Shown here: piece by piece, positions 57,344-64,000 of the stretch
Layout of the letters: each line of letters begins with the position of its first letter
How positions within the stretch are numbered: the first letter of the stretch is position 1
Origin: Chloroflexota bacterium
GTDB lineage: Bacteria; Chloroflexota; Ktedonobacteria; Ktedonobacterales; JADMIN01
Reading direction: 5' to 3'
DNA: 64,000 bases
Assembly: GCA_021323855.1 (NCBI GenBank)
Contig: JAJPKE010000035.1
Span: 62,001 to 126,000 of the forward strand
The notes under the pieces: model-generated
The model's input: only the letters and a program-made list of their open reading frames with translations
Database searches by the model: none
What the model was told of the DNA's origin: nothing
Program-made: the position numbers and the translations under genes

Positions 57344-57739
57344 TCAAGCTTCGCTGACCTGCTGATTTTTGGGCTTTTTCTTCGCGGTCGTGGCGGGCGC
57401 TGGCGCGGCCTCGACCGGCAATGTCTCGATATAGGCTTCGAGCGCCGCGCGGTCCTCTGGCAAGAGCGTCGTCTCGAACTCATGCTCGATCTTGCCCTTG
57501 CGCAGCGCCGGTTCCCAGCAGGAGCGGCGGGCGCAGAGATATGCCCCGCGCCCGGACTTCTTGCCGGTGGGGTCCAGTTCGATATGCCCCTCCGGCGTGC
57601 GCACGATGCGAATCAGTTCGCGCTTGGGGCGCACCTGCTTGCAGGCGATGCAGGTGCGCTGCGGCACATGACGCGGCTTCGGTTGCTGCCGCCGCTTGGC
57701 AGGCCGTGACTGCTGGGCGGCTGTTGTCTTCGCTGGCAT
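57344..57739 (-). CDS. rnpM: RNase P modulator RnpM (YlxR)
   Basis: 131-residue YlxR/RnpM-type protein encoded after nusA. It carries RTCIACKQVRPKRELIRIVRTPEGHIELDPTGKKSGRGAYLCARRSCWEPALRKGKIEHEFE, whose core motifs RTCIAC, GRGAYLC and CW are diagnostic. The family binds RNA and inhibits RNase P in Bacillus. The N- and C-termini are low-complexity basic or Ala/Pro/Lys-rich extensions of about 25 and 30 residues. The ATG at 57739 lies 12 bases after the nusA stop, so translation is coupled. infB does not follow. Confidence 0.93.
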   Translation of the reverse strand: MPAKTTAAQQSRPAKRRQQPKPRHVPQRTCIACKQVRPKRELIRIVRTPEGHIELDPTGKKSGRGAYLCARRSCWEPALRKGKIEHEFETTLLPEDRAALEAYIETLPVEAAPAPATTAKKKPKNQQVSEA

Positions 57740-57751
57740 GTGGCTACGCCA

Positions 57752-58888
57752 TTACCTTTCCACATGCGCCTGTGGCGTCTCCACCGGCGATAGCGGGGCA
57801 TCTACCTCTTCGGATGAAGGGGTCGAGTTCGCCTGATTCACCTGGTTCGCCTGGTCGCCGCTGGCGCGCGCAACATCCACGCGCCAGCCGGTGAGCCGGG
57901 CTGCCAGACGCGCGTTCTGTCCCTCTTTGCCGATGGCCAGCGAAAGCTGCCGCTCCGGCACCGTCACCAGCGCCGTGTGGTCGGATTCGCGCAGCTCCAC
58001 GCTGAGCGGCTTCACCGGGCTGAGCGCGTTGGCGATGAAACGCGAATTATCAGTATCCCACTGGATGATGTCTATCTTCTCGCCGTTCAGCTCGTTGACC
58101 ACGTTGTTGATGCGCGTGCCCCGCATACCGACACAAGCGCCAATCGGATCAATGCCTTCCTGCCGCGCCCACACCGCCACTTTAGAGCGGCTGCCTGGCT
58201 CGCGGGCGATGGCTTTGATCTCCACCTGCCCGTTGAAGATTTCCGGCACTTCAAGCTCGAAGAGCCGCTTGATGATATTGCGATGCGTGCGCGAGACCAT
58301 TGCCTGCACGCCACGTCCGCCGCCGCGCTTCAGGTCGTAGACGTAGACGCGCAGCCGCTGACCGACGCGAATACGTTCGCCGCGCATCTGCTCTTTCTCT
58401 TCCAGCACACCCTCGATCTTGCCCAGATCAATGATGAACGCCGAGCTATTGCGCTCGTCGCGCCGGACGACGGTGCCCATCACGAGATCGTCGAGCCGGT
58501 CCTTGAACGACTCGAAGAGATAATCTTGCTCGGCCTCGCGGATGCGTTGCAGAATGATCTGCTTGGCAGTCTGCGCCGGAATGCGGTCAAATATCTGCGG
58601 GCTGTCCACCTCCATGTGCTGCCCCAACGCCGCATGTGGGTCTATCTGCTGCGCCTCGCCCAGCGAAATCTCCTCAGCGGAATTGTGAACCTGGGCGACG
58701 ACGCGCTTCATCACCCAGACGCGCACGTCGCCGTTGGGTTCCACCTCGATGCGCACGTTTTCGCCGCCGCCCACACTCTTGCGATAGGCGGCGAGGAGGG
58801 CATTGGCGACTGCTTCCGTGACCACGTTCTGTGGCAGCCCTTTTTCATGGGTAAGCTGTGCGATTGCCGTTTGATATTCTGTCCTCAT
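57752..58888 (-). CDS. nusA: Transcription termination/antitermination factor NusA
   Basis: 378-residue NusA. The N-terminal polymerase-binding domain (to about 125) has GLPQNVVTEAVANALLAAYRK and NVRIEVEPNGDVRVWVMKRVV; the S1 domain (about 132-200) has LVMGTVVRRDERNSSAFIIDLGKIEGVLEEKEQ; then KH1 and KH2: VQAMVSRTHRNIIKRLFELEVPEIFNGQVEIKAIAREPGSRSKVAV and VGMRGTRINNVVNELNGEKIDIIQW ... LSLAIGKEGQNARLAARLTGWRVDV. No C-terminal acidic repeats, as in most Gram-positives. It leads rnpM by 12 bases. rimP is not upstream; a 500-base non-coding region is. Start at 58888, ATG. Confidence 0.95.
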   Translation of the reverse strand: MRTEYQTAIAQLTHEKGLPQNVVTEAVANALLAAYRKSVGGGENVRIEVEPNGDVRVWVMKRVVAQVHNSAEEISLGEAQQIDPHAALGQHMEVDSPQIFDRIPAQTAKQIILQRIREAEQDYLFESFKDRLDDLVMGTVVRRDERNSSAFIIDLGKIEGVLEEKEQMRGERIRVGQRLRVYVYDLKRGGGRGVQAMVSRTHRNIIKRLFELEVPEIFNGQVEIKAIAREPGSRSKVAVWARQEGIDPIGACVGMRGTRINNVVNELNGEKIDIIQWDTDNSRFIANALSPVKPLSVELRESDHTALVTVPERQLSLAIGKEGQNARLAARLTGWRVDVARASGDQANQVNQANSTPSSEEVDAPLSPVETPQAHVER

Positions 58889-59396
58889 GGTAATGACCCC
58901 CCTCCTGACTGATAGGCCTTCATCGGTAGCCCAGAGCGCCTGCCAGCAACTCCATACAACTGCATAGATTGAGGGCGTGAGATTACCCCACGCCCCTTCA
59001 AGCTGCCAGCCGCCACAAAAGCGTCTATCGGGATGTTGTACCGTATGCCTGAATACTACGGTTTGCTACGTTCTGTCTGTTCCGTCTCTTGCGCTATATG
59101 CGTTACAAGCACTACATTCACTGCTAAGCAAAAGAAAAGTGGGCGCGCCCACTTTTCTTCCCATACATCTTCGATTCCGCGCTTCAGTATACCACCAGCA
59201 AGAAGAAGTAGCAAAGGTTCGCCAACATCAGTTTTCTGACCAATTTCCTCGTCAACGCCCCTTTGCTTAAATTGACTGTCCCTTGCGGCGCTGGGTATAA
59301 TCGTGGCAGTGTCCTGGGTACAACGGACCCGCGACTTTTCCCTATCTGTTCCTCTATTTGCTGGCAGAGAAACCAGAACGCAAAGGAGCGTTTGCA
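58889..59396. other. 508-base divergent region upstream of nusA
   Basis: Between nusA (minus) and acyl-CoA dehydrogenase (plus). It contains a 28-base perfect palindrome at 59132-59159 and otherwise no gene. AT-richer parts at about 59045-59060 and 59210-59280 may carry promoters. Where rimP is normally found there is none. No ORF with ribosome binding site and protein-like composition. Confidence 0.55.
59132..59159. repeat. 28-base perfect palindrome
   Basis: Perfect two-fold symmetry around 59145/59146: aagaaaagtgggcg and its exact complement. It could be a protein-binding operator or fold as a hairpin with a T-rich flank. Its position in a divergent promoter region favours an operator. 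Confidence 0.9.
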
Positions 59397-60542
59397 ATGG
59401 CCGTTACGGCATCCGAATCCGAAGAGAGCATGCTGCTGGATATGGTCCGTGACCTGGTGCGCGAGAAGGTCGCCCCACGCGCGGCGGAGATAGACGCAGT
59501 TGGCGAGTTCCCCTGGGATATGAAAGAACTGCTCGCCAAGCAAGACATCCTCGCCATGCCGTTCCCAGAGGAATATGGCGGTCTGGGGTCCAGCGAAGTG
59601 ACCATCCTCAAGACAATTGAGGAACTGGCGAAAGCCTGCGCCACCACCGCGCTGATCCTCTGCGTGCAGCAGCTCGGCTCGCTGCCCATTCTGCTGGTAG
59701 GGACTGAGGAGCAGAAGCAACGCTACATCCCACGGCTGGCTACCGGCGAATGGCTGGCGGCCTATGCGCTCACCGAACCGGGGTCCGGCTCTGATGCTGG
59801 CGCGATGCGCACGCGCGCCGAGAAGCGCGGCGACACCTATGTGCTGAACGGCGTCAAACACTTCATCACCAACGCAGGCATCGCGCACGTCAATACCGTC
59901 TTTGCCGTCACCGACCCCTCCGCCGGTACGCGCGGCACCAGCGCCTTCGTCGTCGAGGCCGACCGTCCGGGCTTCCGCATGGGCAAAGCCGAGAACAAGA
60001 TGGGCATTCGTGGCTCGCAGACCGGCGAACTGGTCTTTGAGGATTGCGTGATTCCCGCCGAGAATCTGCTGGGCAAAGAAGGTGACGGCTTCAAGATCGG
60101 CCTGATGACGCTTGACCGCACACGTCCCGGCATCGCGGCGCAGGCGCTGGGCATTGCCCAGGGCGCACTGGACTTCGCTACCGACTACGCCAAACAGCGC
60201 GTGCAGTTCGGCAAGCCGATCTTCGAGAATCAGGCGATACAGTTCATGCTGGCAGACATGGACATCAAGGTTGAAGCCGCCCGCCGGCTCGTGTATCATG
60301 TTGGCGAGCTAATGGACCAGGGCGTGCCGCGCTTCACCCGCGAATCCGCGATTGCCAAGACGTTTGCCTCGGATATCGCGATGGAGGTGACGAACGACGC
60401 CATCCAGGTTCTTGGCGGCTATGGGTATATGAAGGAGTTCCCGGTGGAGCGAATGATGCGCGACGCCAAAATCTGCCAGATCTATGAAGGTACCAACCAG
60501 ATTCAACGTCTCGTCATCGCGCGCGCATTGGGACAGAAGTGA
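59397..60542 (+). CDS. Acyl-CoA dehydrogenase
   Basis: 381-residue FAD-dependent acyl-CoA dehydrogenase for the first step of beta-oxidation. YALTEPGSGSDAGAMRTRA is the FAD and substrate-binding signature; VLNGVKHFITNAG and the QIYEGTNQIQR motif with the catalytic Glu364 (short/medium-chain type position) are present. GTRGTSAFVVE and KMGIRGSQTGELVFEDCVIP also fit. It forms an enoyl-CoA with electron transfer to ETF. The ATG at 59397 follows AAAGGAG. The DUF4870 gene starts 12 bases after its stop. The acyl chain preferred is unknown; related isovaleryl- and butyryl-CoA dehydrogenases look alike. Confidence 0.94.
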   Translation: MAVTASESEESMLLDMVRDLVREKVAPRAAEIDAVGEFPWDMKELLAKQDILAMPFPEEYGGLGSSEVTILKTIEELAKACATTALILCVQQLGSLPILLVGTEEQKQRYIPRLATGEWLAAYALTEPGSGSDAGAMRTRAEKRGDTYVLNGVKHFITNAGIAHVNTVFAVTDPSAGTRGTSAFVVEADRPGFRMGKAENKMGIRGSQTGELVFEDCVIPAENLLGKEGDGFKIGLMTLDRTRPGIAAQALGIAQGALDFATDYAKQRVQFGKPIFENQAIQFMLADMDIKVEAARRLVYHVGELMDQGVPRFTRESAIAKTFASDIAMEVTNDAIQVLGGYGYMKEFPVERMMRDAKICQIYEGTNQIQRLVIARALGQK

Positions 60543-60554
60543 TGTGGGGAGTTA

Positions 60555-61409
60555 ATGGAAAATCAGACGGAAACGCAGCCACCAGCTTTGTCCCTGCGGC
60601 TGCGCGACGGCAGCACGCTGGAACTGCATACCGACGCAACAGGCGCTGAGACACTGCGCTATGGCGGCAGCGAGGCGTTGAACTATCCGCTGGCAGACCT
60701 GGCCGAGGCCAGCCTCGTGGCCGATACCACCGTGCCGCCGCTGCCGACCGGCCTGCCCTGGCCAGCGGTGCGCGTGCAATTGCGCAACGGCACCGCAACG
60801 GTCTTCTCACCGGCAGATCCACCGGAGGCGACGAAGCTGCTGGAAGCGATCTACCAGCGCCGGCCAGACCTGCGGGTGATGGCGCCTCCGCCACCGCCGG
60901 GAGCGCAATGGGGCGCGCCTCCACCTCCACCGAACTATGGCTACGCTGGGTATGCTCCAGGGTATCCAGGATACGCGCCTGGCTATCCGCCGCCGCATCC
61001 CTCCGGCATCCCGTCGTCTGACCGCAATCTGGCGGGCATCTGCCATCTCAGCGTCTTCTTTGCGCCGGTTATCTTTCCGTTGATCGTCTGGCTGGTGGTG
61101 CGTAACAGCCAGCCCTACGCCTCGCATCAGGCGAAGCAAGCGTTTTTCTGGCATCTGATTTTCTGGGGCATATCAATCGCGCTGTTTGCCGTCGCATATG
61201 GTGTTTTCTTCGCTGGCATGATGAGCAGCGCCGTCACCGCTGGCACAGGAGGACCCCACGCGCCGTTTGGCGCGGCTTTCCTCGGCGTGATAATCGCGTA
61301 TCTGGTCATCTTCGCGCTCAGCATCGTTGATATTGTCTTCAGCATCATCGGCACCGTCCAGGCATTCCAGGGGAGGCCGTTCCACTATCCCCTGCTCGGC
61401 AAGCTGTAA
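60555..61409 (+). CDS. DUF4870 membrane protein with Pro/Gly/Tyr linker
   Basis: 284-residue protein. The N-terminal 105 residues form a small beta-rich domain (LSLRLRDGSTLELHTDATGAETLRYGG), then a linker rich in Pro, Gly and Tyr (YGYAGYAPGYPGYAPGYPP) like a disordered adapter. The C-terminal DUF4870 domain (about 155-284) has NLAGICHLSVFFAPVIFPLIVWLVVRNSQPYASHQAKQAFFWHLIFWG, then two more helices and VQAFQGRPFHYPLLGKL. DUF4870 proteins are integral membrane proteins of unknown role. It lies 12 bases after the acyl-CoA dehydrogenase gene; GGGGAG precedes its ATG. Confidence 0.86.
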   Translation: MENQTETQPPALSLRLRDGSTLELHTDATGAETLRYGGSEALNYPLADLAEASLVADTTVPPLPTGLPWPAVRVQLRNGTATVFSPADPPEATKLLEAIYQRRPDLRVMAPPPPPGAQWGAPPPPPNYGYAGYAPGYPGYAPGYPPPHPSGIPSSDRNLAGICHLSVFFAPVIFPLIVWLVVRNSQPYASHQAKQAFFWHLIFWGISIALFAVAYGVFFAGMMSSAVTAGTGGPHAPFGAAFLGVIIAYLVIFALSIVDIVFSIIGTVQAFQGRPFHYPLLGKL

Positions 61410-61440
61410 CCAATTCCCTGCGTGGAAAAGGGGTATGCAC

Positions 61441-62106
61441 ATGGCTCTCTATGTTGATAGCGCATTCGTCGAGGATGTCGCGCGACTCGCAGCGGCATAC
61501 CCCATCGCTGGCGTCACCACCAATCCGACGATTCTGCTGACGGCGTTCGAGCGCGGCCAGCGATTACGCGATGTCGAAGTCTTGCGCGAACTCTTGCAGG
61601 TCTGCGCCGGACCCGTCTTCATGCAGCCGACCGCCGGTTCGCGCGATGAGCTGCGCAAAGCCGCACTCACCTATGTGGATGTGAACCCGCAGCGTGTGGT
61701 TCTCAAGCTGCCCGCGACACCGCTGGGATTACAAGCCGCGCATGATCTTGCGGGCGATGGCGCGCTTGTCGCCTTCACAGCGGTGGCCTCAGTGCCACAG
61801 GTATATCTGGGCACGATGATGGGCGCGCAGTGGGTGATTCCTTATTTCTGCCGCTTGCGCCGGGCGGGTGTGGATGTTAACCAGGAGATCACCGACATGG
61901 CGCGGCTGCTGGACGGGCAACAGAGCAGTACCCGTATCCTGGCTGCCAGCCTCAAGACGCCACGCGACATCATCGAGGCGACACTGGCAGGCGCGCACGA
62001 TGTCACCGCGCCACCCGATGTCATCGCCGCGATGGCGACCAGCGCCATGACTGAAGCCGCCGTTACGCAGTTCGCCAGCGATTGGGAGCGCCTGCGCCAA
62101 CTCTAA
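61441..62106 (+). CDS. Transaldolase / fructose-6-phosphate aldolase-like
   Basis: 221-residue small transaldolase-family enzyme (TalC/FSA type). D6 (LYVDSA), GVTTNPTILL (24-33) and the Schiff-base Lys89 in RVVLKLPAT are the signature residues. The barrel continues with ALVAFTAVASVPQ, VIPYFCRL and ILAASLKTPRDIIEA, which is the typical order. It may transfer dihydroxyacetone units in the pentose phosphate pathway or act as a fructose-6-phosphate aldolase. The ATG at 61441 has AAAAGGGG eight bases upstream; the ATG two codons earlier would be too close. It follows the DUF4870 gene by 31 bases. Confidence 0.92.
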   Translation: MALYVDSAFVEDVARLAAAYPIAGVTTNPTILLTAFERGQRLRDVEVLRELLQVCAGPVFMQPTAGSRDELRKAALTYVDVNPQRVVLKLPATPLGLQAAHDLAGDGALVAFTAVASVPQVYLGTMMGAQWVIPYFCRLRRAGVDVNQEITDMARLLDGQQSSTRILAASLKTPRDIIEATLAGAHDVTAPPDVIAAMATSAMTEAAVTQFASDWERLRQL

Positions 62107-62130
62107 ATCTGGCAGCCCGGTTCATTTCTA

Positions 62131-62162
62131 CATCTGGTGGGGCAGACATTCCTGTCTGCCAA
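62131..62162. repeat. Dispersed palindromic repeat, second locus
   Basis: The 21 bases at 62140-62160 are identical to 21040-21060 and form a palindrome (ggcagacattcctgtctgcc). It lies 25-55 bases downstream of the aldolase stop, where a transcript end is expected. Confidence 0.75.
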
Positions 62163-62331
62163 TTATCCCTTTGCCTGGGTCAACGGTCACAGACAGTAGC
62201 AGACATAAGAAGCGGTATTTCTCGGCCAATGCGGGCGCTGCCATCAGGTGATTGCGGGTGACCAGCATCAGGTGGCATAGTTCCTGCTCGTACCGTTCAG
62301 CAAAACGAGTGACGAGTTGGGAGGATGACGT

Positions 62332-63801
62332 TTGCGTCAGGAACAGCCACCAACAGAAAACGAATACAGCGCAGAATACAACGCATTTTTGCCAGCGCAA
62401 GCTCCGGATTCCACGCCCACCATACCCGCCCCCGCGACCCCAGCAATCCCCCCGGTTTCGCCCGTCGCCCCGCAGGGAATCGCAGCGAGCGTGCCGCCTG
62501 CGGCTCCGGTCTCTGCTGCCTCCAGCACTGGCGCATCCCAACAATCCGCACCATCTCGTGAATCAAGGCAAGTGTGGGCGTTGCGCGCTATCGCGGCGGC
62601 ACTGCCGGGGTGCCAGACGTTACGCATCCTGCGCTTTGCACCGGCTTCCGGTGGGCAGCAGGCGCAGTGGCAACAGGTCGCTGCCCTTCAGCGCGAGCAG
62701 AGTGGCTGGTCCGCGCTGGCAACGCCACCAGAGCAGCCGTTCATGCAGGCGCTTGAGGGTGGCCTGAGCGCGAGCGTGCCTACAGACGTGACGCATCTGC
62801 CTGGACGAGTGCTGTTACCATGCCGCGACGAACAGGGTACGCTACGCGGCGCGCTGCTGATCGAGCCAGATATCCTGACCGGCGGCGCGCAGCCAGACGC
62901 CGCGCTGCTTCCGCTGCTGCAAGCGCAGGCCTGGCTCATCCTGGAACTCGCCGCTGCCGGCCAGGAGCAGCAACGGCTGGCGGAGATGGCGGCAAGCGAA
63001 AGCAGCGCACGCGACGCCTTCATTTCGTTCGCCGCGCATGAGTTGCGCAGTCCGCTCACCTCAATCAAAGGCTATGCGCAGTTGCTCGTGCGCCAGGCGC
63101 GCAAAAACCCGCTGCCAGATGCCATGCTGCGCTCTGTGCAATCCATCGAGCAGCAGAGCGTGCGCATGTCTGAGATGCTTGGCGAAATGCTAGACGCCTC
63201 GCGCATTTTGCGTGGCAGGCTGGAGATGATTCCCTCGACAGTGGATCTATCGGCGCTGGTGAAAAAGGTGGTCGAGCGACGGCGCTCGTATTTCCCGGAA
63301 CACGACTTGATCGTTCTCGGCGCCGAAACGCCACTGATTGGCCGCTGGGATGGCACGCGCGTCGAGCAGATCGTGCGTGACCTGCTGGATAACGCCGCCC
63401 GCCATAGCCCCAACGACACCGCCGTCGTCATCGAGTTGATGCGCAGCCCCACCCAGGTGACGGTCAGCGTGCGCGATCAGGGGACCGGCATTGCGGAGCG
63501 TGAACACAGCCGCATCTTCGAGTATCTGTATCGCACACAGGACGCCGAGCGCCGCAACCTCTCAGGGCTGGGATTGGGGCTGTTTGTGAGCCGCCATCTA
63601 GCCGAGCGATTGGGTGGCCACCTCTGGCTCCACGCATCCAGCGTGACACCGCCGACCGGCAGCGAGTTTCGTTTCACGCTGCCGCTCACCACCGATGTAT
63701 CGCCCGAAAAGCGCAATGCTGACGCTAACGGGACGCGACCGGCGTCTCATCCTGACGCGCCGCATCCTCCGAAAAACGCGGCAGGTGATACGGCACATTG
63801 A
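62332..63801 (+). CDS. Cytosolic sensor histidine kinase with GAF-like domain
   Basis: 489-residue histidine kinase without membrane helices. Residues 1-78 are Pro/Ala/Ser-rich. A GAF-like domain (about 80-205) contains RVLLPCRDEQGTLRGALLIEP. HisKA follows: FISFAAHELRSPLTSIKGYAQLL with H236; then the ATPase domain with DLLDNAARHSPNDTA (N-box), DQGTGI (G1), IFEYLYR (F-box) and GLGLGLFVSRHLAERLGG (G2), all intact. The start is TTG at 62332 with GGGAGGA eight bases upstream. The tail (last 40 residues) is Pro/Asn/His-rich and overlaps antisense the end of the APC permease gene by 77 bases. No response regulator adjoins it. Confidence 0.92.
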   Translation: MRQEQPPTENEYSAEYNAFLPAQAPDSTPTIPAPATPAIPPVSPVAPQGIAASVPPAAPVSAASSTGASQQSAPSRESRQVWALRAIAAALPGCQTLRILRFAPASGGQQAQWQQVAALQREQSGWSALATPPEQPFMQALEGGLSASVPTDVTHLPGRVLLPCRDEQGTLRGALLIEPDILTGGAQPDAALLPLLQAQAWLILELAAAGQEQQRLAEMAASESSARDAFISFAAHELRSPLTSIKGYAQLLVRQARKNPLPDAMLRSVQSIEQQSVRMSEMLGEMLDASRILRGRLEMIPSTVDLSALVKKVVERRRSYFPEHDLIVLGAETPLIGRWDGTRVEQIVRDLLDNAARHSPNDTAVVIELMRSPTQVTVSVRDQGTGIAEREHSRIFEYLYRTQDAERRNLSGLGLGLFVSRHLAERLGGHLWLHASSVTPPTGSEFRFTLPLTTDVSPEKRNADANGTRPASHPDAPHPPKNAAGDTAH

Positions 63802-64000
63802 TGACTACGACGCCGGGATGCGTATACAGCGCCAGCTTGAGTCTCAGCGCCGTCTGGTTATGCAGAATGCGCTCCCACCAGTGCGCGGGCACAAATTCCG
63901 GCAGTATCACCGACACCGTCGCCTCTGGGTGGTCTTCACGAATGGCGTCAATGTAGGAAATCAACGGTGCGACCAGCGAACGATATGGCGACTGGATGAT
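63725..64000 (-). CDS. APC-family permease, C-terminal part (cut by window edge)
   Basis: Last 91 or so residues of a larger protein on the minus strand; the start lies beyond 64000. The sequence PYRSLVAPLISYIDAIREDHPEATVSVILPEFVPAHWWERILHNQTALRLKLALYTHPGVVVINVPYHL matches, over its core motifs (LPEFVP, HWWE, LHNQTALRLK), the cytoplasmic C-terminal domain found in a group of APC amino-acid permeases of about 600-700 residues. No membrane part is visible here. The 3' end overlaps the histidine-kinase gene by 77 bases in antisense. Confidence 0.82.
   Translation of the reverse strand: MIQSPYRSLVAPLISYIDAIREDHPEATVSVILPEFVPAHWWERILHNQTALRLKLALYTHPGVVVINVPYHLPRFSEDAARQDETPVASR

Noticed and set aside
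62128-62331. Minus-strand frame with protein-like helices before the histidine kinase
   Set aside because: It ends inside a dispersed repeat, has no credible start or ribosome binding site, and overlaps the kinase's start; at best a decayed fragment.
1-64000. tRNA or rRNA genes
   Set aside because: No cloverleaf-like segments with GGTTCGAATCC-type T-arms or rRNA-like stretches were noticed by eye; a covariance-model scan would settle this.

Overview
The window looks like a chromosomal segment of a GC-rich, Gram-positive-type bacterium, most likely Chloroflexota and probably the Ktedonobacteria. This assignment rests on gene content: a complete ECF transporter set, an R2-like ligand-binding oxidase, DUF2089 and beta-strand-repeat proteins, kinase/FHA/zinc-ribbon signalling proteins, DUF4870/DUF1648/DUF1003 membrane proteins, and no LPS or outer-membrane genes. 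I could not run a search, so the lineage is an inference. I saw no rRNA, tRNA, CRISPR array, insertion sequence or prophage. Genes are short operons on both strands, usually with AGGAG-like ribosome binding sites and several TTG or GTG starts.

Layout. 1-7.6 kb: ECF sigma factor (cut by the left edge), CCA-adding enzyme, an alpha/beta hydrolase, two unknown proteins, and a HAD phosphatase facing a Nudix hydrolase; both of these end inside a 41-base inverted repeat. 8-10.7 kb: TM2 protein, membrane protein, GH3 glycosidase. 10.9-14.8 kb: an ECF transporter operon in the order S (DUF2232), A1, A2, T. 14.8-24.7 kb: membrane glycosyltransferase, DNA polymerase III delta, R2lox, malate dehydrogenase, GDPD, GtrA and a large lipoprotein. 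24.7-30.2 kb: a DUF2089 regulator with a beta-repeat protein, PadR regulator, and a DUF433/DUF5615 toxin-antitoxin pair. 30.3-36.1 kb: two Ser/Thr kinases flanking an FHA membrane protein, then a small degenerate histidine kinase. 36.2-45.4 kb: a duplicated surface-protein pair, GT9, DUF1648 plus GntR, SDR, ribosomal protein L9, sigma-54, DprA. 45.7-54.6 kb: YihY, QueF, IspD, an AdoMet decarboxylase fused to a deoxyhypusine-synthase-like domain, a beta-propeller protein, DUF1003 and a pentapeptide protein. 54.8-64 kb: HTH regulator plus peptide deformylase, VOC dioxygenase, DUF3052, NusA-RnpM, acyl-CoA dehydrogenase, DUF4870, transaldolase-like aldolase, histidine kinase, and the end of an APC permease.

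The most unusual item is the gene at 48950-50605. It joins an intact pyruvoyl AdoMet-decarboxylase domain to a deoxyhypusine-synthase-like domain that appears to lack the catalytic lysine. It lies behind a roughly 370-base leader with two blocks of short tandem repeats, a 34-residue upstream ORF with its own ribosome binding site, and two hairpins. A second theme is a GC-rich dispersed palindromic repeat that supplies functional parts of neighbouring genes: two stop codons, a protein tail and a Shine-Dalgarno sequence. A third is the abundance of 9-11-base tandem repeats in coding and non-coding DNA.
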